Shown piece by piece: positions 5,763 through 14,168 of a stretch of 30,446 nucleotides of DNA. Below the pieces are notes generated by a model. That model made no database searches, was not told the origin of the DNA, and saw only the letters and a list, made by a program, of their open reading frames with translations. Source of the DNA: an uncultured Clostridia bacterium. Lineage in GTDB: Bacteria; Bacillota; Clostridia; Oscillospirales; Acutalibacteraceae. Every line of letters starts with the position of its first letter. Positions within the stretch are counted from its first letter, which is position 1. The translations under genes were made by a program, and so were the position numbers. The stretch is from NCBI GenBank assembly GCA_937912175.1, contig CALDOU010000029.1:1-30446 (forward strand). The letters run 5' to 3'.

Positions 5763-8378
5763 TTATTGTTGAGGAAATTGCACTACACGGGAAGAACGGT
5801 TATTTAAGTTTATTTTGAAACAAAGAAGCATTTTTACTGTGTTTTCCCTTACGGAATTAATCATTGCATCAAACATGTCAAAGCCTTCCATACGATATTC
5901 GACAACAGGATCTCTTTGACCGTAAGCACGAAGGTTAATACCGCGTTTTAAGTCTTCCATAGCATCAATATGATCCATCCACTGTTCATCTACATTTGAC
6001 AGCAATATAACACGTTCAAGTTCACGCGTAGGTTCTTCGCCCAAAACTTCCTCATGTTTTGCATAAATCGAATGGCAACGTTCGGTGATTAACGCAACAA
6101 CTTCTTCAGGAGTTTTTTGAATTAATTTTTCGGCATCAAAATCAGTGTCATCGGCATTAAATACCCAGCCTGCATAATACGCTTTCAATCCCTCGATATT
6201 CCAATTTTCTTTAGGTAAATCGTTTGATACATAACGATTTACAACTCGGGCAACAACATCATCAATCATATGGCTGATCTGGTCACGCAAATCCTCACCA
6301 TCAAGCACTTTATCACGTTGAGTATAAATAATTTCACGTTGACGACTGAGAACATCGTCATATTGAAGAACATTTTTACGAATAGCAAAATTCTTTCCTT
6401 CAATTTTACGTTGAGCCGATTCAATTGATTTAGTCAACATGTTGGCTTCCAGCGGAACATCTTCTTCCACATTAAGACGGCTCATCCAAGCTTGCAGACG
6501 GTCACCGCCGAATAACCTCATTAAATCGTCTTCCAACGATAAATAAAACCTTGTTTTTCCGGGATCACCTTGACGTCCGGAACGTCCACGCAACTGGTTA
6601 TCTATTCTTCTGGTTTCCGCACGTTCTGTACCTATAACATAAAGTCCACCGCAGGCTCTGACTTCTTCAGCGGCTTTTTCAACGTCAGGCTTAAATTGTT
6701 TATAAAATTCATTATATTTTTCTCTTACTTCCAAAATCTTAGGATCATCGGTTTCGGAAAAACTATCCGCTTCAGCAATCGCTTCATCATTATAACCCAA
6801 TTTTCTGAGTTCCGCTTTTGCCAGATACTCGGTGTTTCCTCCAAGTTTTATATCGGTACCGCGTCCCGCCATATTTGTGGCTATGGTGATAGCACCTTTC
6901 TTACCGGCTTGAGCAATAATTTGAGCTTCTTTTTCATGGTATTTTGCATTTAAAACTTCATGTTTAATACCTTTGGCCTCTAACATAAGGCTCAAAAGTT
7001 CGGATTTTTCTATAGAAACAGTTCCAACCAATACGGGCTGACCTTTTTCATGACTTGCAATTATATCATCAACAATAGCCTTATATTTGGCTTTTTGCGT
7101 TCTGTAAACAACGTCAGGTAAATCTTCACGAATTTTAGGTTTATTCGTAGGAATTTCAACAATATCCAATTTATAAATCTCACGGAATTCTTGTTCCTCG
7201 GTCATTCCGGTACCGGTCATACCGGAAAGCTTATTATAAAGCCTGAAATAATTTTGGAAAGTAATGGACGCCAAAGTTTTGGATTCTTTTTCAACTTTTA
7301 CTCCCTCTTTGGCCTCAATAGCTTGATGAAGTCCTTCGTTATATCTTCTGCCATACATAATACGTCCTGTAAATTCATCAATAATCAGAACTTCTCCGTC
7401 ACGTACCACATAATCTATATCTCTTTGCATTACACCATTAGCTTTAAGCGCTTGATTGATATGATGTTGCAAAGTAATATGTTCGGGATCCGTAAGATTT
7501 TCAACATTAAAATATTTTTCTGCTTTTTCAATACCTAATTTAGTAAGAGAAGCGGTTTTGGCTTTTTCATCAACCACATAATCATACTCTTCAAAAAGCT
7601 CTTCGTTATCCTCTTTCGCATCAATTTCGGCAACTTTAAGCATTTTCAATGTTTTGGCAAATTTATCCGCAATAGCATACATTTCCGTAGATTGGTCACC
7701 TTCACCGGAAATAATAAGTGGTGTTCTTGCCTCGTCAATTAAAATAGAGTCTACTTCGTCCACAATAGCAAAGTTATGTTCTCTTTGTACTTTTAACTTT
7801 TTATTGGTAACCATGTTATCACGCAAATAGTCAAATCCAAACTCATTGTTTGTACCATAAGTAATATCGGCAGCATAAGCTTTTGCACGTTCTGATTTAC
7901 CATATTCATTTATTATAAGTCCGGTTTCAAGTCCTAAAAACTTATATAACTTACCCATTTGTTCAGAGTCACGTTTGGCCAAATAATCATTAACCGTTAC
8001 AACATGTACTCCTTTTCCGGAAAGAGCATTAAGATATGCAGGCAAAGTAGCAACTAAAGTTTTTCCTTCCCCTGTCATCATCTCACTTATTCTTCCTTGA
8101 TGAAGAACAATTCCGCCTATAATCTGAACGGGGAAATGACGCATACCCAAAACCCTATCAGAGGCTTCACGGCAAACCGCAAAAGCATCCGGCAAAATAT
8201 CATCAAGAGTTTCGTTGTTTTTCAAGCGTTCTTTTAAAACAACTGTTTGTGAAGCCAATTCATCATCAGACATATTAAGGTACTTGGATTCCAAAGATAA
8301 CACGGCGTCACAAATAGGTTTTATATGCTTCAATTCACGTTTACTGTAGTTTCCAAATAATAAATTTAAAAAACTCAT
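5763..8378 (-). CDS. secA: SecA, protein translocase motor ATPase
   Basis: SecA binds preproteins and pushes them through SecYEG using ATP. The 871-residue protein shows all core parts: Walker A MTGEGKT at 101-107, Walker B DEVD at 207-210 followed by SILIDEARTPLIISG, the preprotein cross-linking domain, and the second nucleotide-binding fold with ATNMAGRGTDIKLGG and QLRGRSGRQGDPG. The helical scaffold near the end contains DEQWMDHIDAMEDLKRGI. Shine-Dalgarno AGAGGTGG precedes the ATG. The C terminus ends in SSRVVQFPQQ, without the cysteine-rich zinc-binding tail that many SecA proteins carry, so it belongs to the tail-less group. It is flanked by its own terminator and stands as a single gene on this strand. 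The 260 bases upstream to the next gene are AT-rich; I see no convincing promoter there. Confidence 0.97.
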   Translation of the reverse strand: MSFLNLLFGNYSKRELKHIKPICDAVLSLESKYLNMSDDELASQTVVLKERLKNNETLDDILPDAFAVCREASDRVLGMRHFPVQIIGGIVLHQGRISEMMTGEGKTLVATLPAYLNALSGKGVHVVTVNDYLAKRDSEQMGKLYKFLGLETGLIINEYGKSERAKAYAADITYGTNNEFGFDYLRDNMVTNKKLKVQREHNFAIVDEVDSILIDEARTPLIISGEGDQSTEMYAIADKFAKTLKMLKVAEIDAKEDNEELFEEYDYVVDEKAKTASLTKLGIEKAEKYFNVENLTDPEHITLQHHINQALKANGVMQRDIDYVVRDGEVLIIDEFTGRIMYGRRYNEGLHQAIEAKEGVKVEKESKTLASITFQNYFRLYNKLSGMTGTGMTEEQEFREIYKLDIVEIPTNKPKIREDLPDVVYRTQKAKYKAIVDDIIASHEKGQPVLVGTVSIEKSELLSLMLEAKGIKHEVLNAKYHEKEAQIIAQAGKKGAITIATNMAGRGTDIKLGGNTEYLAKAELRKLGYNDEAIAEADSFSETDDPKILEVREKYNEFYKQFKPDVEKAAEEVRACGGLYVIGTERAETRRIDNQLRGRSGRQGDPGKTRFYLSLEDDLMRLFGGDRLQAWMSRLNVEEDVPLEANMLTKSIESAQRKIEGKNFAIRKNVLQYDDVLSRQREIIYTQRDKVLDGEDLRDQISHMIDDVVARVVNRYVSNDLPKENWNIEGLKAYYAGWVFNADDTDFDAEKLIQKTPEEVVALITERCHSIYAKHEEVLGEEPTRELERVILLSNVDEQWMDHIDAMEDLKRGINLRAYGQRDPVVEYRMEGFDMFDAMINSVRENTVKMLLCFKINLNNRSSRVVQFPQQ

Positions 8379-8639
8379 CTAACCACCTCTTGGTATAAAT
8401 AATAATTTTTGAAATTGCTTTTAAAAAGTTATTACAAACTAAAAAGTATAATCTTTATTGTATTGCAAAACGTTAAAAAAATCTATAACAATTTAAATAA
8501 TACAACAATGGTTTACTTTTAGCTTATAATTATTTAAAATTGATTATATCACATAAATCATAAAAAATATATATTTTTTTAAAAAAATTAATATTTTTAT
8601 GATTAAAATTTATTAAATATAATTTTTTAAAGGAGAAAA

Positions 8640-9149
8640 ATGATTATGAATAACGAATTTGATCAAGTATTTAAACTTATGCAAAACTCTTTCCCAAAAA
8701 GTGAATACAGAACTTACGAAAATCAAAAAAAATTAATTCAAAAAAAAGAATATAACTTAATCACTAAAAAAGACGAAAACAATAATGTAATAGCTTTTAT
8801 ATCCATATGGAATTTAGAGGGTTTTAATTTTGTAGAACACCTTGCCGTAAGTCCCGCATGCAGAGGAATGGGAATGGGAACTAAAATCATGGAGGAGATA
8901 ATCCAAGCATCAAAAAATAAAAATATAATTTTGGAAATTGAACCTCCATGTGATGAAATTACCGATAAAAGACTGCGTTTTTATGAAAAATTAGGCTTCA
9001 AATTAAATGATTATGAATATTATCAACCATCAATGCAAAAAAATCAAAAACAATTAAAATTGAATTTAATGAGTTATCCTAATCCATTAAATGAAGATGA
9101 ATTTGAAAAAATCAAAAATTGTCTCTACGAAAAAGTTTACAACTTATAA
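8640..9149 (+). CDS. GNAT family N-acetyltransferase
   Basis: A 169-residue member of the GNAT fold, which moves an acetyl group from acetyl-CoA to an amine. The acetyl-CoA loop is visible as EHLAVSPACRGMGMGTKIME (about residues 75-94; RGMGMG fits the Q/RxxGxG/A motif). The later FYEKLGFKLND and the ending LKLNLMSYPNPL resemble a clostridial group of small acetyltransferases whose substrate is not known to me. Two start codons compete: ATG at 8640 and ATG at 8646. AGGAG at 8631-8635 is 4 bases from the first and 10 from the second, so the second may be used. Its stop lies 3 bases from the stop of the converging gpsA gene, with no terminator between. I see no clear promoter. Confidence 0.85.
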   Translation: MIMNNEFDQVFKLMQNSFPKSEYRTYENQKKLIQKKEYNLITKKDENNNVIAFISIWNLEGFNFVEHLAVSPACRGMGMGTKIMEEIIQASKNKNIILEIEPPCDEITDKRLRFYEKLGFKLNDYEYYQPSMQKNQKQLKLNLMSYPNPLNEDEFEKIKNCLYEKVYNL

Positions 9150-9152
9150 AAA

Positions 9153-10118
9153 TTAAAATTCATTTCTTCGACTTCTTAAAAACAAATTCAAAACCGCTTT
9201 TTGGGGCAAAACTTTCCCGCAAACAACGTCGCTTACGGCTTTACAAATAGGCAAATCAATATTGTATTTTTCCCCCAATTTAACCAAAGCACCACATGTA
9301 GCTACTCCCTCGGACAATTTATCATAAGCGCTGTGCGTAACCAAAGACTCACCAAATTTACGATTATTACTGTGTGGCGAAAACAAGGTTGCTTGATAAT
9401 CACCCAAATGAGCCAATCCATAAACAGAAATCTCATTTCCGCCCATGGCTTTTACCAATCGAGAAATCTCTCTCGTCCCTCTGGACATTAATGCACCTTT
9501 TAAGCACTCATAATGCATCCCATCCAATATCCCCGCAGCAATACCCATAACATTTTTTGCGGCGGCTCCTATCTCGTTACCTATCATATCTGTTCCGCAA
9601 TAAAACCTTATTAAAGAACTCGAAAATTGTTCTATCAAATAATTTTTTATATCCGCTTTTTCAGAATCTATTACCATGCAATTGGGAATTTCCGAAACAA
9701 AATCCTGTACATGTCCGGGTCCCACCCAAACTGCAATATCAGTATTTTCACCCAAAATCTCTTTCATTACTTCGGAAAGCCTCTTGCCACTCGATTCTTC
9801 TATTCCTTTCATACAAAGAACAAATATTTTTTTACTTGTGTCAATGCCTGTCATTTTTATATTATTGGCCAAATCTCTTAATGCTTGTGCGCTAATTGAA
9901 ATTACAATTATATTCGATTCATCCACGGCTTTTTTTAAATCTTCTGTAATTTGAATTTTACTGTCAATTTCAAGAAAAGAATTTTTATGTAAAGTTTTTA
10001 TTTCTTGCATATGAGTTGATCCGGGCCTACCCCATAAAGTAACAGAATGATTTATTTTATTTAAATACCACCCTATAAAAGAACCCCATCTTCCGCACCC
10101 CAATACAGAAATATTCAA
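9153..10118 (-). CDS. gpsA: NAD(P)-dependent glycerol-3-phosphate dehydrogenase, divergent type
   Basis: GpsA reduces dihydroxyacetone phosphate to sn-glycerol 3-phosphate, the backbone of phospholipids. The 321-residue protein has the N-terminal dinucleotide-binding loop GCGRWG (7-12), the catalytic-region lysine in CMKGIE (K104), and the second lysine in AAKNVMGIAAGILDG (K188). Then come RGTREI and GLAHLGDYQATL. The usual SRNRR/GRNRK motif that binds substrate phosphate reads HSNNRKFG here (about 249-256), so the normally conserved Arg is Asn (N251). This makes it a divergent member and its substrate is less certain. The start is TTG at 10118, chosen because GGAGGAG ends 6 bases before it and it gives the expected N terminus. 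A promoter lies at 10168-10195. The gene is divergent from ftsZ. Confidence 0.85.
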   Translation of the reverse strand: MNISVLGCGRWGSFIGWYLNKINHSVTLWGRPGSTHMQEIKTLHKNSFLEIDSKIQITEDLKKAVDESNIIVISISAQALRDLANNIKMTGIDTSKKIFVLCMKGIEESSGKRLSEVMKEILGENTDIAVWVGPGHVQDFVSEIPNCMVIDSEKADIKNYLIEQFSSSLIRFYCGTDMIGNEIGAAAKNVMGIAAGILDGMHYECLKGALMSRGTREISRLVKAMGGNEISVYGLAHLGDYQATLFSPHSNNRKFGESLVTHSAYDKLSEGVATCGALVKLGEKYNIDLPICKAVSDVVCGKVLPQKAVLNLFLRSRRNEF

Positions 10119-10167
10119 GTTTAACTCCTCCGTTTATTTTATAATCAACACATAACCATATAAAGTT

Positions 10168-10195
10168 ATTATATATTAAAAACTCAAACAATCAA
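10168..10195 (-). promoter_or_regulatory. Promoter of gpsA
   Basis: On the minus strand TTGATT (10190-10195), 16-base spacer, TATAAT (10168-10173), about 50 bases before the TTG start. Confidence 0.65.
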
Positions 10196-10556
10196 CATCA
10201 TTAAAAAAGTTGTTAAATTTATTTTCAAAAAAATTAATTTTTTGTTTTATTTTTTTAAAACATTTTGTATGCAATAAAATACAAAAATATTTATTTGTTA
10301 TACTTTTTAAAATTTTAATTTGAATATTTTATAAATATGAGAAAAGATTATTATTATATCGAATAATTTGTTGATTTTAAGTTGAAATAATTCTAAAATA
10401 AGTATTATTTCAATGTTTTTGACAACACAAATTTTTATAATATGTGTTTAGTCGGCAATTTAATTCAATTAATACTATGTTGTATTAAAAAACATAACGT
10501 TTTATGAAGTAAACACGCAAAATATAAGTTAAAAACATCAAATGGAGGATTTATTT
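10196..10556. other. AT-rich ftsZ leader and divergent intergenic region
   Basis: This 361-base stretch holds no open frame of note. A possible ftsZ promoter is TTGACA (10419-10424), 16-base spacer, TATGTG (10441-10446); its -10 is poor and an overlapping TATAAT at 10436 has the wrong spacing. A 20-base palindrome sits at 10469-10488. The ribosome binding site GGAGG at 10544-10548 belongs to ftsZ. The rest is runs of A and T without recognisable signals. Confidence 0.5.
10469..10488. promoter_or_regulatory. 20-bp palindrome in the ftsZ leader
   Basis: TTAATAC (10469-10475) and GTATTAA (10482-10488) are perfect inverted repeats around 6 bases. It lies about 25 bases downstream of the possible -10 and 68 bases before the ftsZ ATG. 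This is the size and symmetry of a dimeric repressor site; as RNA it would be only a weak 7-bp hairpin. I cannot name a regulator. Confidence 0.35.
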
Positions 10557-11669
10557 ATGAGTTTTGAGTTTGACAACAACGCAGAAGAAACCGTACAAAT
10601 AAAGGTAATAGGCGTTGGTGGAGGCGGTGGAAACGCAGTAAACCGCATGGTCGATTCCGGAGTAAAATGTGTTGATTTTATATGTGTAAATACAGACAGA
10701 CAAGCTTTATTAAGATCAAAAGCCAACAGCAAAATCCAAATCGGCGAAAAAATAACAAGAGGTAAAGGCGCCGGATCCAAGCCTGAAGTAGGTCAAAGAG
10801 CCGCCGAGGAAAGTCGCGATGAAATAATAGCTGCCCTTAAAGGCGCAGATATGGTATTCATTACCGCAGGAATGGGTGGCGGAACAGGTACCGGTGCTGC
10901 TCCGGTAGTTGCTCAAGTAGCACGCGAAATGGGTATTTTGACAATCGGTATTGTCACCAAACCTTTTGCTTTTGAAGGTCAAAAAAGAATGGAACAAGCC
11001 GAAAAAGGTATTTCGGCACTCAGAGAACAAGTCGATTCTTTGGTAATAATTCCTAACGAAAGATTAAAGCTTGCAAGCCAACAAAGAATTACCTTAATGA
11101 ATGCATTTATCGTAGCAGATGACGTTTTAAGACAAGGTGTACAAAGTATTTCCGATTTAATTCTTTTGCCCGGTCTTGTAAACCTTGATTTTGCTGACGT
11201 TACATCAATAATGAAAGATGCCGGATATGCTCATATGGGCGTAGGCCGTGCGAGCGGAAAAGATAAAGCGGAAGAAGCCGCCAACATGGCAATTTCCAGT
11301 CCGTTATTGGAAACCGCAATAAACGGAGCCAAAGGCGTTATCATCAATGTTACCGCGTCACCCGATATCGGACTCGATGAAATCGAAACCGCCTCTTCAC
11401 TCATTGCACAACAAGCCGACCCCGAAGCAAACATTATCTGGGGTGCTGCATTTGATGAAAATATGGATGATGAAATCAGCGTAACAGTTATTGCAACAGG
11501 TTTTGCAAAACGTGAATCTGAATTTCCGATTCATACCGAAAACAAATCAAATTTTTCAAGCAATTTCGGTAATGTAAGAAGCTTCAACCAAAACTCTTCA
11601 TCAACATCAGAAAACAAAAATGATGATGACAGTTTTTATGATATAATGTCAATATTCAAAAACAGATAA
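10557..11669 (+). CDS. ftsZ: FtsZ, tubulin-like cell division GTPase
   Basis: FtsZ polymerises with GTP into the ring that organises septation. The 370-residue protein begins MSFEFDNNAEETV, then the first nucleotide loop GVGGGGGNAVNRM. The tubulin signature GMGGGTGTGAAP follows near residue 110, and the T7 synergy loop LDFADVTSIMKDAG after that. A short variable linker leads to the C-terminal peptide SFYDIMSIFKNR, which should bind membrane tethers such as FtsA or SepF. An ATG 15 bases upstream (10542) overlaps the ribosome binding site GGAGG (10544-10548). I therefore place the start at 10557, 8 bases after it. In many clostridia ftsZ sits just before spoIIGA-sigE-sigG; here it lies about 5.6 kb after sigE with tRNAs, secA and gpsA between, so that cluster has been rearranged. 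Confidence 0.97.
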   Translation: MSFEFDNNAEETVQIKVIGVGGGGGNAVNRMVDSGVKCVDFICVNTDRQALLRSKANSKIQIGEKITRGKGAGSKPEVGQRAAEESRDEIIAALKGADMVFITAGMGGGTGTGAAPVVAQVAREMGILTIGIVTKPFAFEGQKRMEQAEKGISALREQVDSLVIIPNERLKLASQQRITLMNAFIVADDVLRQGVQSISDLILLPGLVNLDFADVTSIMKDAGYAHMGVGRASGKDKAEEAANMAISSPLLETAINGAKGVIINVTASPDIGLDEIETASSLIAQQADPEANIIWGAAFDENMDDEISVTVIATGFAKRESEFPIHTENKSNFSSNFGNVRSFNQNSSSTSENKNDDDSFYDIMSIFKNR

Positions 11670-11691
11670 ACTCTTAATAAATATCTTTTCA

Positions 11692-11732
11692 AAATCAGAC
11701 CATCCAATAATCGGGTAGTCTGATTTATTTTT
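11692..11732 (+). terminator. Terminator of ftsZ
   Basis: AAATCAGAC (11692-11700) pairs with GTCTGATTT (11718-11726), with further TCC/GGG pairing inside, followed by a T-rich run. Confidence 0.85.
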
Positions 11733-11750
11733 TATTTATACAATCACTAT

Positions 11751-11862
11751 TGTAAAAATCTCACCCTATATATATCTCTACCGCTTATCTTCATAAAACA
11801 CTTTCTTGCAATGCTTTGGTTCAAATACAATATGGTAATTGTATTCCCGTTTTATGTGCTAA
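11751..11862 (-). pseudogene. Remnant of an IS200/IS605-type transposase tnpA
   Basis: The minus strand of this short gap still codes for pieces of a Y1 transposase N terminus. LAHKT (in one frame) is followed, after a one-base shift, by YNYHIVFEPKH, C, KKVFYEDKR, a stop, RYI, a stop, and GEIFT. Intact TnpA proteins begin roughly SLAHTKWxCKYHIVFxPKYRRKVxY followed by IGEILR, so order, spacing and key residues match. The catalytic HUH histidines and tyrosine lie further on and are absent. With two stops, a frameshift and truncation to about 110 bases it is long dead. No matching tnpB or hairpin ends are visible. This explains most of the 280 bases between the ftsZ and groEL terminators. Confidence 0.75.
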
Positions 11863-11962
11863 AATTTATATATTAAATTAGTAGAGACCTGCCAATCAAA
11901 TAAAACACAAAAGGAATTTTTTATTTACCGATTAATCTTTACCATACCACATAGCGTTATAC

Positions 11963-11992
11963 AAAAAAATACTCATCATAATGATGAGTATT
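11963..11992 (-). terminator. Terminator of groESL
   Basis: Perfect 11-bp stem AATACTCATCA (11968-11978) with TGATGAGTATT (11982-11992) and a 3-base loop. On the minus strand it is followed by a T run (A bases 11963-11969), just after the groEL stop. Confidence 0.9.
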
Positions 11993-12013
11993 AAAACTTA
12001 TTTCAGTTTTTTA

Positions 12014-13648
12014 TTAATACATTCCGCCCATACCGGCATTGGCCATTGGGGAATTGTTTGAATCCTCGGGCTCTTTTTTGTCAGTAATAACCGCTTCTGT
12101 GGTAAGAACCATGCTTGCAACAGATGCAGCGTTTTCAAGAGCTGAACGTGTAACTTTGGTTGGATCCACAATTCCAAAAGAAATCATATCACCATATTCA
12201 TCTTTAAGTGCATTATATCCATATCCGACTTTATTTTGATTTTTTACATTTTGAACAATTACGGAGCCTTCCAATCCGGCATTAATTGCAATTTGTTTTA
12301 AAGGTTCTTCTATGGATTTAAGAACAATCATAGCACCGGTTTTTTCGTCGCCTTCGGAATTTTCCACTACTTTTTCAACGTCTTTTACAGCGTTAACAAG
12401 CGCCACTCCGCCTCCTGCGACTATTCCTTCTTCAACTGCGGCCTTTGTTGCGGCTAATGCATCTTCTATTCTCAATTTTTTTTCTTTCATTTCAACTTCA
12501 GTGGCAGCACCTACTTTTATTACTGCAACTCCACCAGCAAGCTTGGCAAGACGTTCTTGAAGTTTTTCCCTATCAAAATCAGACGTGGTTTCTTCTATTT
12601 GATTTCTGATTTGAGACACTCTGGAATTAATTTCATCTTGATTTCCTGCACCGTCGACAATTATAGTACGTTCTTTTTCAATTTTTACTTGATGTGCACG
12701 TCCAAGTTGTTCAATGGTTGTATCTTTAAGTTCCATGCCCAAATCTTCGGAAATTACTTCTCCGCCGGTAAGAATTGCTATATCTCTAAGCATTTCTTTC
12801 CTTCTGTCACCAAATCCGGGAGCTTTTACTCCAACACAAGTGAAGGTTCCGCGTAATTTATTGACTATAATCGTTGCAAGAGCGTCACCTTCAATATCAT
12901 CGGCTACAATCACTAATTTTTTACCTGATTTTACTACTTGTTCCAGTAACGGTAAAATTTCCTGAATACTTATAATTTTTTTATCTGTAATTAAAATATA
13001 AGCATCATCAATTACCGCTTCCATTTTATCGTTGTCTGTAACCATATATGGCGAAACATACCCACGGTCAAACATCATTCCCTCGACAACTTCTGAATAA
13101 GTTTCGGCAGTTTTGGAGTCTTCAACCGTTATAACACCGTCAGAGCTTACTTTATCCATAGCTTCGGCAATAAGACTTCCTATAAATTCATCAGCCGCTG
13201 AAATAGTTGCAACACGTTTAATATCTTCTGTACCATTAACTGATTTGGAATTTTTTACAACAGATTTTACCGCTGCTTCAACCGCTTTATTAATACCTTT
13301 TTTCAAAACCATTGGGTTTGCACCCGCAGCAACATTTTTCATACCCTCACGAATTAAAGTTTGGGCCAACAAAGTTGCTGTAGTAGTACCGTCACCCGCA
13401 ATGTCATTGGTTTTGGTTGCTACTTCTTTCACCAACTGGGCTCCCATGTTTTCAAAAGAATCATCAAGCTCAATTTCTTTTGCAATTGTTACACCATCAT
13501 TAGTAATTAAGGGTGCACCGAATTTTTTATCAATAACTACGTTTCTGCCTTTTGGTCCAAGTGTGATTTTTACAGTATCAGCCAGTTTGTTGATACCGTT
13601 CAGAAGAGATTTTCTGGCTTCTTCGCCATACGCAATTTCTTTTGCCAT
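12014..13648 (-). CDS. groEL: GroEL, 60-kDa chaperonin
   Basis: GroEL forms the double-ring folding chamber in the cytoplasm and works with the GroES lid. The 544-residue length is normal. Seen are the N terminus MAKEIAYGEEARKSLLNG, the nucleotide-binding LGPKGRNVVIDKKFGAP and DGVTIAKEIEL, the ATPase motif AGDGTTTATLLAQ with its catalytic aspartate, and the equatorial signature AAVEEGIVAGGGVAL. The C-terminal flexible tail MANAGMGGMY is the usual Gly-Met repeat, in short form. Shine-Dalgarno AGGGG precedes the ATG. It follows groES by about 50 bases in one operon under CIRCE and ends at a strong terminator. Confidence 0.98.
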   Translation of the reverse strand: MAKEIAYGEEARKSLLNGINKLADTVKITLGPKGRNVVIDKKFGAPLITNDGVTIAKEIELDDSFENMGAQLVKEVATKTNDIAGDGTTTATLLAQTLIREGMKNVAAGANPMVLKKGINKAVEAAVKSVVKNSKSVNGTEDIKRVATISAADEFIGSLIAEAMDKVSSDGVITVEDSKTAETYSEVVEGMMFDRGYVSPYMVTDNDKMEAVIDDAYILITDKKIISIQEILPLLEQVVKSGKKLVIVADDIEGDALATIIVNKLRGTFTCVGVKAPGFGDRRKEMLRDIAILTGGEVISEDLGMELKDTTIEQLGRAHQVKIEKERTIIVDGAGNQDEINSRVSQIRNQIEETTSDFDREKLQERLAKLAGGVAVIKVGAATEVEMKEKKLRIEDALAATKAAVEEGIVAGGGVALVNAVKDVEKVVENSEGDEKTGAMIVLKSIEEPLKQIAINAGLEGSVIVQNVKNQNKVGYGYNALKDEYGDMISFGIVDPTKVTRSALENAASVASMVLTTEAVITDKKEPEDSNNSPMANAGMGGMY

Positions 13649-13699
13649 TAATTATTTACCCCTTTTAATAAATTATTTAATATAAAAATTTATTTTCAA

Positions 13700-13987
13700 C
13701 TAAGAAACAATTGCAAGAATTTCTTCTTGACGAACTATAATATATTCAGAGCCTTCTAAAGTAAATGATGTACCTGCATCTTTTGGAATTAAAACTTCAT
13801 CACCTTCATGTACATACATTTCTACTTTTCTTCCATCAATCATTCCGCCGTTGCCGCTTGCAATAACTTTAGCTGTTACTGTTTGATTTTTTGAAGTTCC
13901 GGCTAAAAGAATTCCGCCACCGGTAGACTGATTACTTTTTTTTACTTTAACCACTACTTTGTCTAAAATTGGTCTTACTGTTGCCAT
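13700..13987 (-). CDS. groES: GroES, 10-kDa co-chaperonin
   Basis: GroES caps the GroEL chamber as a heptamer. The 95-residue protein has the typical start MATVRPILDKVVVKV and a mobile loop (QSTGGGILLAGTSKNQ). The middle reads VIASGNGG, and the end is the family pattern DEVLIPKDAGTSFTLEG and YIIVRQEEILAIV. Shine-Dalgarno AGGAGG lies 7 bases before the ATG. It is the first gene of the heat-shock operon; CIRCE lies 40 bases upstream of the start. Confidence 0.97.
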   Translation of the reverse strand: MATVRPILDKVVVKVKKSNQSTGGGILLAGTSKNQTVTAKVIASGNGGMIDGRKVEMYVHEGDEVLIPKDAGTSFTLEGSEYIIVRQEEILAIVS

Positions 13988-14019
13988 ACAAAAACCTCCT
14001 TAAAATTATGTACTGATTT

Positions 14020-14062
14020 AATAATTATTAGCACTCCGCAAAGTCGAGTGCTAATAATTATT
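14020..14062. promoter_or_regulatory. CIRCE operator (HrcA binding site)
   Basis: TTAGCACTC (14028-14036), 9 bases, GAGTGCTAA (14046-14054): an exact match to the CIRCE consensus. The symmetry continues outward, giving 17-bp arms (14020-14036 and 14046-14062). It lies directly downstream of the groES -10 box, whose last bases it touches, so bound HrcA would block transcription. hrcA itself is not in the window. Confidence 0.97.
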
Positions 14063-14088
14063 CTATTCTCTATCAATTAAAAAATCAA
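14060..14088 (-). promoter_or_regulatory. Promoter of groESL
   Basis: On the minus strand TTGATT (14083-14088), 17-base spacer, TAGAAT (14060-14065), immediately upstream of the CIRCE element. This is a sigma-A promoter under HrcA control. Confidence 0.8.
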
Positions 14089-14168
14089 TAGATAATTGCT
14101 TTTTAAGAAAACGTTGGTGTTTTGCATATAATTATAAAATTCAAAAAATCATTTATATTAAAAACAAT

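Noticed and set aside
8379..8639. Promoters for secA and the acetyltransferase
   Set aside because: Several TATAAT-like words occur, but none pairs with a -35 at 16-18 bases; the region is too AT-rich to call.
10542..10556. Upstream ATG for ftsZ
   Set aside because: It overlaps the GGAGG binding site that belongs to the ATG at 10557, and has no binding site of its own.
11824..11845. Inverted repeat AATACAAT/ATTGTATT as a regulatory site
   Set aside because: It lies inside the decayed tnpA coding sequence and is best explained as chance within that fossil.
13113..13685. 190-residue open frame on the plus strand opposite groEL
   Set aside because: It mirrors groEL codons, has no ribosome binding site and a low-complexity Ser/Thr/Ala sequence; groEL on the other strand is certain.
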